Shown here: positions 7,624 to 15,110 of the stretch, in pieces
Numbering within the stretch: the stretch's first letter is position 1
How the letters are laid out: every line of letters begins with the position of its first letter
Assembly: GCA_015061695.1 (NCBI GenBank)
Contig: SUWA01000019.1
Coordinates: forward strand, 1 to 37,111
Origin: Lentisphaerota bacterium
GTDB taxonomy: Bacteria; Verrucomicrobiota; Lentisphaeria; Victivallales; Victivallaceae
Direction: 5' to 3'
Length of the DNA stretch: 37,111 bases
Notes under the pieces: generated by a model
The model's input: the letters and a program-made list of their open reading frames with translations, nothing else
Told to the model about the DNA's origin: nothing
Databases searched by the model: none
Position numbers and translations under genes: made by a program

Positions 7624-9861
7624 TCAATGCGCCGGACAGGCCTGCACTTGCACGTTGCCGGCCAGACAGCGGTTGCAGAAATATTGCGAGAGTTGTTCGA
7701 TTTTTCTGCCCGCAATGCCGGTAAGATCAAACGAATCTGTGAAATTGGCTGAAAATTCAAGCAAGGTCGAATTGCCATTTTGTAAAAAACACGCCCGGAT
7801 AGTGATCCCAAACAAATTTATCCCGAAACGCATTGTACCGGTAATGCACTCCGGGGTGGCCTGTTGGATCGAAACTTGAGCATCCGCCATGGTCTGCATT
7901 ACAATATTCACCGCCGGTTCGGTATTGCCGGTCAGTAAAAACAATCCGTTTTGGATCGTTGTTACACACAACCGGTCAGGCGTGGAGGGCGCAACAGGGG
8001 CATGGATCACGCAGTCAGGAGTCGAGGCGCATATTTTCAGAAAAGCGGTAACAAATCTGGCGATTTTTTCGTCCAGCAGTTTTTTTTCGCTTTTGATCCC
8101 CAAGGATCCCGGTTGGACTGCGGTAATTTCGAGCCGGAGGACGTTCCCGTGCGGCGTAAAAGCCGCATTGATAACAGGTGCGTTGAGCAAAGGGAAGGTG
8201 AACTTACCGGAAATAACCTGTTCGGTCGCATTGAATACGTTTAAATTCAGTTGATTCATAGCATTTATGACCAGGCAATGAGCCGTATTGCTATTGCCTT
8301 CCAGCACAAAATGAGCCTGACTGCAAGGCGTAACATGCAGTTTGCCGGCAGTATCGAATTGCCGGTTTGAACTTGCTGCCGGTTGGATCGGCGGGGGGAT
8401 AGTTTGAGTCGGTTTATCAGCGCCACTCTGCTGCTCAAAACGGCAGTCGGGGGTGACTTGGCACATATTCACAAACAGTGAGATCACTTCCTGCAGCTTT
8501 TTTTCGCAGGCGTGGTGAACGTCAAAACCGCTTAACAGACTCGAGTTGAATGTCAGCGTGGTATTTTCTCCGGAACCATTGAACAGGGCTGTTACCCGGA
8601 TGCCGTTGGTCAGGTAATAACTTGCCGTGGCACAGATGCGGTTGCTGTCAGAAAAATTGACGATCATTTGCAACTGGGTCATCGCTCCGGAAATAAGCTG
8701 CCGGGCAATAGCAATATTGCCGCTTAATTTAAAACTGCTGCCGGATAACGGGGTTATGTAAAGTATATTCCCCCCGGCTTGCAGATGCGGGTTATCACAG
8801 TTTGTAAGTTTGATTTCAGCTGCTGTCTGCTCCGGTTCGGGCTGAATTGGCTGCACTGGCGGTGGGGCGGCAGCTGGTGAAACCGCAGGCGGCGACTGGT
8901 CGATAACAGGCGTTTTTACTGCTTGATTTGCCGGCGCATCCTGTCCGGCAGGTTTTTGCAGGGCTGCGGCAAAGTCGCTGCAGCTGGCAAATCGGTCGGA
9001 CGGGTTTTTGCTCAAAGCCCGCTTGAGTGCATTCCACACATATTCCGGAACGTTTTTCAGCGGTTGCGGCTGTTCGTTGAGCGCGCAATTGCGCATTATA
9101 TCTTTATCGGGGGTATCAAATGGCGGGTAACCGGCAAAAATTTCATAAACCATTACAGCCAGAGCATACTGATCGGAGGCCGGGGCAGGCTGTAAGCCGC
9201 GCCACTGTTCCGGCGCCATATAAGGCAAAGTACCGCTGGTATCGGCCTGATGCATAGATATGCGGCTCAATGAGTTGTGTATTTTTGCCGCCAGCCCGAA
9301 GTCAAGGATCTTGGCATTACCCTGCCGGTCGATCATAATATTGCCGGGTTTTATGTCGCGGTGCAGGATTGATTGCTTATGTGCATAATCCAGCGCATCG
9401 GCGATCTGGCGGATAAAGTGCCGGAGCTGTCCGGCAGCAATCCCGCCATCCGATTGGGCATTGTTCCGCAAATACCAACGCAGTTCCTGACCGTCCACAT
9501 ACTCCATTATCAGGTAGTATACACCGGTTCTTTTATCCTGCTCCAAGGTGTTGTAACTGGCAATGTTGGGGTGATTAAGATTATAAACCAGCCTGAAATT
9601 TTCTTTAACCTCCGCCATTGCCGGGGCGGAGCCGGAGAGTTCCGGGGCCAGTGTTTTCAGCGCCACTTTTACCCCGGCTACTTCATCAAAACACTCGTAG
9701 ACCACTCCCATGCCGCCTTTACCCAGTTCGGCAATGACCTTGTAGCGGTCCAGCAGCAGGGTTCCGACCCGGAGTTCGGGTGTGCGTTGCGCATAACGCA
9801 TAACATCCGGTATAGTTATGCCGGTATCGGGTTTTTCTTTCCCGGAAAAGTTGTTGTTCAT
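7624..9861 (-). CDS. Ser/Thr protein kinase with three repeated C-terminal modules
   Basis: A 745-residue eukaryote-type kinase. The catalytic domain spans about residues 38-305 and is complete: glycine loop GKGGMG (47-52), Lys69 in VALK, HRD with Asp169 and KPGN, DFG at 187-189, and APE at 216-218. A Pro/Ala/Gln-rich linker (about 306-350) leads to three related modules of about 110 residues (roughly 365-475, 506-617 and 629-744). Each runs through a L-x-(V/I)-T-P-like strand, an F-x-L-(S/E/T)-GN turn, an amphipathic helix with (M/I)xxMxQL, an (I/C)-x-(S/A/T)-G/A-x-(F/Y) strand pair, a hydrophobic strand, a long helix beginning EKKL/RKIE and a Cys pair near its end (CQVTPDC, CASTPDC, CNRCLAGN). 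I do not recognise this domain. No membrane helix is evident, so it is probably cytoplasmic. Start: ATG with AGGGGG upstream. It is divergent from a second kinase gene. Confidence 0.9.
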   Translation of the reverse strand: MNNNFSGKEKPDTGITIPDVMRYAQRTPELRVGTLLLDRYKVIAELGKGGMGVVYECFDEVAGVKVALKTLAPELSGSAPAMAEVKENFRLVYNLNHPNIASYNTLEQDKRTGVYYLIMEYVDGQELRWYLRNNAQSDGGIAAGQLRHFIRQIADALDYAHKQSILHRDIKPGNIMIDRQGNAKILDFGLAAKIHNSLSRISMHQADTSGTLPYMAPEQWRGLQPAPASDQYALAVMVYEIFAGYPPFDTPDKDIMRNCALNEQPQPLKNVPEYVWNALKRALSKNPSDRFASCSDFAAALQKPAGQDAPANQAVKTPVIDQSPPAVSPAAAPPPVQPIQPEPEQTAAEIKLTNCDNPHLQAGGNILYITPLSGSSFKLSGNIAIARQLISGAMTQLQMIVNFSDSNRICATASYYLTNGIRVTALFNGSGENTTLTFNSSLLSGFDVHHACEKKLQEVISLFVNMCQVTPDCRFEQQSGADKPTQTIPPPIQPAASSNRQFDTAGKLHVTPCSQAHFVLEGNSNTAHCLVINAMNQLNLNVFNATEQVISGKFTFPLLNAPVINAAFTPHGNVLRLEITAVQPGSLGIKSEKKLLDEKIARFVTAFLKICASTPDCVIHAPVAPSTPDRLCVTTIQNGLFLLTGNTEPAVNIVMQTMADAQVSIQQATPECITGTMRFGINLFGITIRACFLQNGNSTLLEFSANFTDSFDLTGIAGRKIEQLSQYFCNRCLAGNVQVQACPAH

Positions 9862-10155
9862 AGTGTGGAATTCCCCCTGAATTTATTTTTGTAAAATATA
9901 ATCCGCAAAAAATATTTTTGCAAATTCTGTTGTTATCTATTTCCCGGATTATTTTTCTGCTTTTACCGAATCATATTGTTTGAAAAAAGTGTATTGAAAA
10001 CCGGATTTTTTATTACATGAATGGTATTGTACCCGAAAAGCAGTTGTTTTAGTAAAAAAATACTCCGGAAAATGGCAAAATATTAGCCAGAAAGAGTTTT
10101 TCGTGCTATATTACACAATGTATGTATTTAAATAAAAAACAGTGGGAGTGTTTTT
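9862..10155. other. Divergent intergenic region between two kinase genes
   Basis: A 294-bp, strongly AT-rich stretch with no ORF. On the minus strand it holds a plausible promoter for the three-module kinase; on the plus side GGGAG at 10144-10148 is the ribosome binding site of the second kinase. No clear plus-strand promoter was found. No RNA gene was recognised. Confidence 0.6.
9895..9923 (-). promoter_or_regulatory. Candidate promoter of the three-module kinase gene
   Basis: Minus strand TTGCAA (9923-9918), 17 bases, TATATT (9900-9895). An inverted repeat GCAAAAA/TTTTTGC (9905-9921, three-base centre) overlaps the -35 box. AT-richness makes chance matches likely, hence moderate confidence. 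Confidence 0.45.
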
Positions 10156-13053
10156 ATGATACGTTTTCAGTGCAAGCATTGTCAAAAAATCATCGCCAGC
10201 GATGTGTGGGAACCTGGCGCAATAACCAGTTGTGCTTATTGCGGTAAAGAAGTTGCAATGCCGGCCGAACGGTTGTCTCCGGGGGCAGTATTGGGGGATT
10301 TTATGCTGGTACGCAGACTGGGTGCCGGCGGTATGGGGATTGTGTATCTGGCGCACCAGCTGTCGCTGGACAGACCGGCGGCGATCAAGATCCTCAACTC
10401 GGAATTTTCCAAAGAAGCTGAATCTGTACAGGCGTTTATCCGCGAAGCCCGTTCGGCCGCCAAGATCAACCACCCCAGTATCGTGCAGGCTTATGCGGTG
10501 GGGGAAGAAGACGGTATTTTCTTTTTTGCCATGGAGTTTCTGGACGGACAGACTATGAAAGAAGTTTTGGCCGAAGAAAAGAAACTGGATGCCAACCGGG
10601 CTGCCCGAATCATTATTCAGATCGCAGAGGCGCTGGATTGTGCATGGCGCGAGCAGAAACTTATCCACCGCGACATCAAGCCCGACAATATTATGCAGTG
10701 CGCTCACGACCGGGTGAAACTGGCCGACTTGGGGTTGGCCGGTACGTTTGGTGATGATGCCGACGATGAAAGCAACGAAGTCATTGGCACTCCGCAATAT
10801 ATCAGCCCCGAACAGCTGACCGGTCAGGTTACTGATACCCGGAGCGATATTTACAGTTTGGGTGCTACATTCTATCATTTTGTAACCGGTCAATACCCGT
10901 ATAACGATGAAAATACCGAAGAAATCTTTAAAAAACACCTCAGCGAAGAACTGGTCCCTCCGATCAAAGTGAATCCGGCACTGCCGGCTGTGATCAACGG
11001 TATTATTGTCAAGATGATGGCCAAAAATCCGGCTGAACGTTATCAGAATTGTGCTGAACTGGTTGACGAACTCAAGCGTTTTCTGGCGTCGGAAGGTAAT
11101 TCTCCGGCAGTAAATCCATCTGCCGGCGGAATCAAGCTGGGGATCAAAAAACAGTCTGAAGCAGGCGCCGCTCCGGCACTTGCGCCGGCACCTGCGACGA
11201 CGGTAAAACCGGCTGCCGGTGGAATTAAGTTGAATATTAAAAAACAGCCGGAATCCGCTGCACCAGTTCCGGCTCCAGCTCCTGCTCCGGCACCAGCTCC
11301 TGCTCCGGCACCTGCTCCGGCTCCGGCTCCTGCACCGGCTGTAAAACCGGTTGCGGCCCCGACTCCGGCCCCGACTGCGGCGGCCAAACCGGTTGCGGCG
11401 CCTCAAGCTGCTCCGGCTGCCGGCGGCGCTGCTCCGAAAATCAATCTGATGCGCAAACCCGGCGGGGCTGCGGCCAAACCGGTTGCTGCACCTCAAGCCG
11501 CTCCGGCTCCGGTTGCGGCTGAACCGGTTGCAGAAACTTCTGCCGGAGCTGCCGCAACGGCTCCGGACAAAGCCAAGGCAACTGCAGAAAACGAAAAAGC
11601 TCCGGAAGATAAAAAAGCCGGGGAAGTCGATGAAGTTGCCGCCGCTGCTGCCGCCAAAGCGGAAAAAATCGAGTTGGAAAATAAAAAACGCAAAAAAAAC
11701 AAATTGATAGCTAAATTGGTTTGGTTCTGTGTATTTTTACTCTGCCTCGGCGTAGCCGGTGGGGCGTGGCTTTACCACGAAAAGAGCAAAAAGGCAGCTG
11801 ATGCCTCGCTGCAGGAAGAAATGAAACGGATCGAAGAGGAACGTTTGGCCCGGGAAAAGAAAGCCGAAGAACTTAAAAAAGCCGTAGAAGCTGATCAGGC
11901 AAAAGCCGAGGAAGAACGTCGGCAGGCACAAGCCCGGGCAGAGGAAGAATTCCGTAAGCAGCAGGCTGAAGAGCGCCGCCGCGCCGAAGAGATCAGAAAA
12001 CAGGCAGCGGTCAAAGAGAGTGCTTTCATGCGTGAGGGAAACCGGCTGCTGGAGCTCTCCAACCGCGATGCCAGAGGTTTTATGCGCGAATGGCCGGGCA
12101 AAAGTGCAAGAATGAAACCGGCTAATAGTGATGAAAAGAATTTGTTTGACCGTCTGGCTGCCCGCTTTGTGGAAGAAGATGAAAAAATAGTCAACAGCAA
12201 CCGCTCCGGCTTGATTTCGGATTATGAAAAGCGTTCAGCCCAGGCCGTTGCCGCCGCGGCAAAAAAACAACAGTACACCGGCGGAGGGAGCAGTCGGCCG
12301 GCTGCAGTCCGCCGCGATGATGCATCTTTGAATAAGAGTGCCGATAAGTCTGCAATTGAGTATAGTGGTGATTTGGATCGCAAACTGGGTTCTCTGGAGC
12401 ATGCCATGATAACGTTTGCCAAAAGCGGCAACCGGAAAATGTTCGACAGCAAGCTCAAATGGGCCCGGCAGGAAACGGAACGCGTGAAGTCGCTGGAGGC
12501 GTATAAGAGCAATCCGGACGTTTTTGACAGTGCTGCCCGGCAGTTGGCTGAATATGCAGATAAACTTGAGATCGTTGCGTCGGAAGGGTTCCACTTTAAT
12601 CAGGTTTTGAGCGGCAAAGTCAGACTTCCGGGCAACCGGAACTTGAAAAATGCTGAATTTGAATACCAGGGCAGCAGATTTGTTATTCTGTCGCACAGCA
12701 GAACCCAGCTGGTGCTGCAAAACAAGGAAACCCGTAAAAAGATCACTTTGGATCTGGTCAATGGCAAAATAAACGAGAACCGGGCGTGGATCGCGGCGAT
12801 CGAAAGCAATTTGCTGGGGCGCGCCGACCAATATTTCTATTTTATGCTTTTTAACGGACATTTGAACAATGCGGCTGCTTTGAGTGCGATCGCACCGGCT
12901 GATTACTGGCAAAAAGAGGTGCGGAACGTGCTTTACCGTTATTGTCTTTATACACTTGTGAATGACCCGCACCAGAAGAGTGCGCTGGAAAAAAATTACG
13001 GTAAAAGCAATGCTTTCAAGCGGGCGTTGGAAGAATCAGGGGCAGCGCAGTAA
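10156..13053 (+). CDS. Zinc-ribbon Ser/Thr protein kinase with TM helix and coiled coil
   Basis: A 965-residue kinase. Residues 1-35 form a small zinc ribbon (C6-x2-C9 ... C26-x2-C29). The kinase domain, about 47-312, has GAGGMG (56-61), Lys78 in AAIK, HRD with Asp173, DLG instead of DFG at 191-193, and SPE at 217-219; all catalytic residues are kept. The linker from 313 to about 510 is Ala/Pro rich, with an uninterrupted run of Ala-Pro dipeptides near 372-397, and carries three copies of a basic motif (GGIKLGIKKQ, GGIKLNIKKQ, PKINLMRKPGG). A single membrane helix lies at about 518-542, so the kinase is cytoplasmic. Outside follow a charged coiled coil (about 550-635) and an uncharacterised C-terminal domain. 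Start: ATG with GGGAG. The metallophosphoesterase gene begins 5 bp after the stop. The ligand and targets are unknown; an envelope sensor role is inferred from topology. Confidence 0.9.
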   Translation: MIRFQCKHCQKIIASDVWEPGAITSCAYCGKEVAMPAERLSPGAVLGDFMLVRRLGAGGMGIVYLAHQLSLDRPAAIKILNSEFSKEAESVQAFIREARSAAKINHPSIVQAYAVGEEDGIFFFAMEFLDGQTMKEVLAEEKKLDANRAARIIIQIAEALDCAWREQKLIHRDIKPDNIMQCAHDRVKLADLGLAGTFGDDADDESNEVIGTPQYISPEQLTGQVTDTRSDIYSLGATFYHFVTGQYPYNDENTEEIFKKHLSEELVPPIKVNPALPAVINGIIVKMMAKNPAERYQNCAELVDELKRFLASEGNSPAVNPSAGGIKLGIKKQSEAGAAPALAPAPATTVKPAAGGIKLNIKKQPESAAPVPAPAPAPAPAPAPAPAPAPAPAPAVKPVAAPTPAPTAAAKPVAAPQAAPAAGGAAPKINLMRKPGGAAAKPVAAPQAAPAPVAAEPVAETSAGAAATAPDKAKATAENEKAPEDKKAGEVDEVAAAAAAKAEKIELENKKRKKNKLIAKLVWFCVFLLCLGVAGGAWLYHEKSKKAADASLQEEMKRIEEERLAREKKAEELKKAVEADQAKAEEERRQAQARAEEEFRKQQAEERRRAEEIRKQAAVKESAFMREGNRLLELSNRDARGFMREWPGKSARMKPANSDEKNLFDRLAARFVEEDEKIVNSNRSGLISDYEKRSAQAVAAAAKKQQYTGGGSSRPAAVRRDDASLNKSADKSAIEYSGDLDRKLGSLEHAMITFAKSGNRKMFDSKLKWARQETERVKSLEAYKSNPDVFDSAARQLAEYADKLEIVASEGFHFNQVLSGKVRLPGNRNLKNAEFEYQGSRFVILSHSRTQLVLQNKETRKKITLDLVNGKINENRAWIAAIESNLLGRADQYFYFMLFNGHLNNAAALSAIAPADYWQKEVRNVLYRYCLYTLVNDPHQKSALEKNYGKSNAFKRALEESGAAQ

Positions 13054-13058
13054 ACAGT

Positions 13059-13877
13059 ATGAAGATCGTGCATTTTTCAGATCCTCATGCCGGTGGGGCG
13101 GCAGAAGATTGGATGGCTTATTTTGATAAGCGATGGGTCGGGGTTTTCAACTACCGCTTCCGCCGCCGTTTCCGCCACGACCTGAAGCTGTTGGAAAAAG
13201 CGGTGGATTATATTCTGACCGTTAAACCGGATGCGGCTGTCTGCACCGGGGATTTGACCAGTACCGGTCAGCCCGGCGAGTTCGAACGCACATTGGATAT
13301 ACTGGAGCCGTTGCGCAAGTCGGGTATTCCGCTGATTTATATGCCGGGCAATCACGACTGCTATGTAAAACGCCCCAAGTGCGTACAGGCAATGAAAGAT
13401 GCGGTGCGGCGTCTGAATGGTGATGAGTTCAATTTTGATTCGCTGCCGCGAGTCAGGACAGTTGCCGGAGTGGATTTTTTGATGATGAACACCAGCAGAC
13501 CTTCCAACTTGCTCTGTTCGTGGGGATTTGTCAGTCGCCAGGATGAGCGCTGGGTACAGTCTGTCTGCAGTCAGCCCAAAAAACGGCCGCGGATCATGGT
13601 TACTCATTACCCGATGTTTGAGGATCACCCCATACTGCGGATGCGCCACCGGTTGTTCGGACAGAAAAATATCTTGCGTTTGATCAATGCTCACACAATA
13701 GATTTGGCTTTGTGCGGTCATGTGCATAAACCGTATTGCCGGGTCGATGCCACCGGTCGGGGCGAGAATTGTGCCGGCAGCGTTACCCGCAACGGAGTGA
13801 TAAGTTCTATAGAGTATCGGCCGGAAAGCGACAGTTTCAGCTTTGAATCCATTGATTTGGCCGGTTGGAAAAAGTAA
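13059..13877 (+). CDS. Calcineurin-like metallophosphoesterase
   Basis: A 272-residue two-metal phosphoesterase. All family motifs are present: D8-P-H10 in FSDPHAGG, GD in VCTGDLTS, the GNHD box in MPGNHDCYV, the late His in VTHYPMF and GHVH in LCGHVHKPY. The layout resembles class III cyclic nucleotide phosphodiesterases (CpdA-like) and related small phosphoesterases, but the substrate cannot be read from sequence. There is no signal peptide or membrane helix. It begins 5 bp after the kinase gene and must be cotranscribed, so an opposing or signalling role with that kinase is possible but is inference only. The family does hydrolyse phosphodiesters and phosphomonoesters, and some relatives are protein phosphatases. 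No terminator was seen after it. Confidence 0.9.
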   Translation: MKIVHFSDPHAGGAAEDWMAYFDKRWVGVFNYRFRRRFRHDLKLLEKAVDYILTVKPDAAVCTGDLTSTGQPGEFERTLDILEPLRKSGIPLIYMPGNHDCYVKRPKCVQAMKDAVRRLNGDEFNFDSLPRVRTVAGVDFLMMNTSRPSNLLCSWGFVSRQDERWVQSVCSQPKKRPRIMVTHYPMFEDHPILRMRHRLFGQKNILRLINAHTIDLALCGHVHKPYCRVDATGRGENCAGSVTRNGVISSIEYRPESDSFSFESIDLAGWKK

Positions 13878-13945
13878 AAAATATGTTACAGTAAGAATGG
13901 AGCTTTTTTTCGGATATTCACGAGCGGCTTAAAACCGGTCAAATG

Positions 13946-13985
13946 GCAAATTCAATTTGCAAAATGAGCAAACAGGCATTAAATT
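13946..13985 (+). promoter_or_regulatory. Candidate purM promoter with overlapping palindrome
   Basis: TTGCAA (13957-13962), 17 bases, TAAATT (13980-13985), about 50 bases before the chosen purM start. A perfect palindrome GCAAATTcAATTTGC (13946-13960) overlaps the -35 box and could be an operator. The rest of the 161-base gap after the phosphoesterase gene shows no gene or terminator. Confidence 0.5.
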
Positions 13986-14038
13986 AAGACAAAACATTAT
14001 TTGGAAGATTTTTAACACTAAACCCAGAGGTGATCAAA

Positions 14039-15088
14039 GTGAGCGGAAATATCAAAAGCGATCTCTACAAGTCTGCCGGTGTCGATATTGACCTGGCCCA
14101 AAATTTGCTGTCCCAAGTCAAAGGCCGTATTTCGGCCACCCGGCGGCCGGAAATGCTTTCTCCGATCGGTGGTTTCGGCGGTCTGTTTCAGATCGATTTG
14201 AGCCGTTACCGCAATCCGGTGATGGTATCGAGTATCGACGGTGTTGGTACCAAGCTGATGATCGCGGCGATGATGCAGAAGTACGATACGGTAGGTTTTG
14301 ATATTGTAAACCATTGTATCAACGATATTTCGGTGCAGGGCGCTGAACCGGTTTATTTTATGGATTACATCGGTATCGGCAAACTGCGTTCTCCGCTGTA
14401 CGAAGAAGTTCTCGGGGGGATTGCCGATGCCTGTAAAGCCGCCAACTGCGCGGTACTCGGCGGCGAAACGGCCGAAATGCCCGGCATGTACGGCGATGAC
14501 TTTGACCTGGTGGGCGTGATCACCGGTATCGTTGAAAAAGATGAAATCATTACCGGCGAAAAGATCGCTCCCGGCCACATTGCCATTGGTTTGGGTTCCA
14601 ACGGTCTGCACACCAACGGCTTCAGCCTGGCACGCAAGATCGTGTTCGATATTTGCAAATACTCGGTCGATACTGTGTTGCCGGAGCTGGGCGAAAGTGT
14701 CGGTTCTGCGTTGCTCAAGCCGCACATCTGCTACTATCCGGCCATCCGCGAAGTCCAGCAGAACAAGCTGGCGCTGGATGGTATTGCCCATATTACCGGC
14801 GGCGGGCTTTATGACAATGTGCCGCGTATTCTGCCCGAAGGTGTGGGTGTGGTTTTTGATGATGTCAAAAAACTGCCTGTGCCGCCGATCTTCAAACTGT
14901 TGGTGGAAAAAGGCGAAGTCAGCCATCAGGAAGCCTACCGTGTCTTCAATATGGGCGTGGGTATGGTCTGGTTTGTCCCCGAATCCGATGCGGCCAAGGC
15001 GTTGGAAATCGCCTGCAAGAACGGCTATGCCGCCGAAGTTATCGGCCATGTGGAAAAGAGCAGTGTGCCGGTAACCGTGCTGGAGTAA
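14039..15088 (+). CDS. purM: Phosphoribosylformylglycinamidine cyclo-ligase (AIR synthetase)
   Basis: Fifth step of de novo purine synthesis: ATP-dependent closure of formylglycinamidine ribonucleotide to aminoimidazole ribonucleotide, in the cytoplasm. Length 349 residues, typical. Diagnostic segments are YKSAGVDIDLAQNLL near the start, SSIDGVGTKLMIA, the VGFDIVNHCINDISVQGAEPVYFMDYIG block, GGETAEMPGMY, GLGSNGLHTNGFSLARKI, HITGGGLYDNVPRILPEGVG and FNMGVGMV. The start is taken as GTG at 14039 because AGAGGTGAT at 14026-14034, almost a full match to the 16S tail, lies right before it; a GTG three codons earlier would leave no room for this site. It leads a group with the AI-2E-family permease (22 bp on) and a small lipoprotein. 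Confidence 0.96.
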   Translation: MSGNIKSDLYKSAGVDIDLAQNLLSQVKGRISATRRPEMLSPIGGFGGLFQIDLSRYRNPVMVSSIDGVGTKLMIAAMMQKYDTVGFDIVNHCINDISVQGAEPVYFMDYIGIGKLRSPLYEEVLGGIADACKAANCAVLGGETAEMPGMYGDDFDLVGVITGIVEKDEIITGEKIAPGHIAIGLGSNGLHTNGFSLARKIVFDICKYSVDTVLPELGESVGSALLKPHICYYPAIREVQQNKLALDGIAHITGGGLYDNVPRILPEGVGVVFDDVKKLPVPPIFKLLVEKGEVSHQEAYRVFNMGVGMVWFVPESDAAKALEIACKNGYAAEVIGHVEKSSVPVTVLE

Positions 15089-15110
15089 TTTTCCTGAAGG
15101 GTAAAATTTT

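Noticed and set aside
10111-11496. Minus-strand 461-residue Arg/Ser-rich frame
   Set aside because: Shadow of the Ala/Pro-coding repeats of the kinase linker; composition is a reverse-strand artefact.
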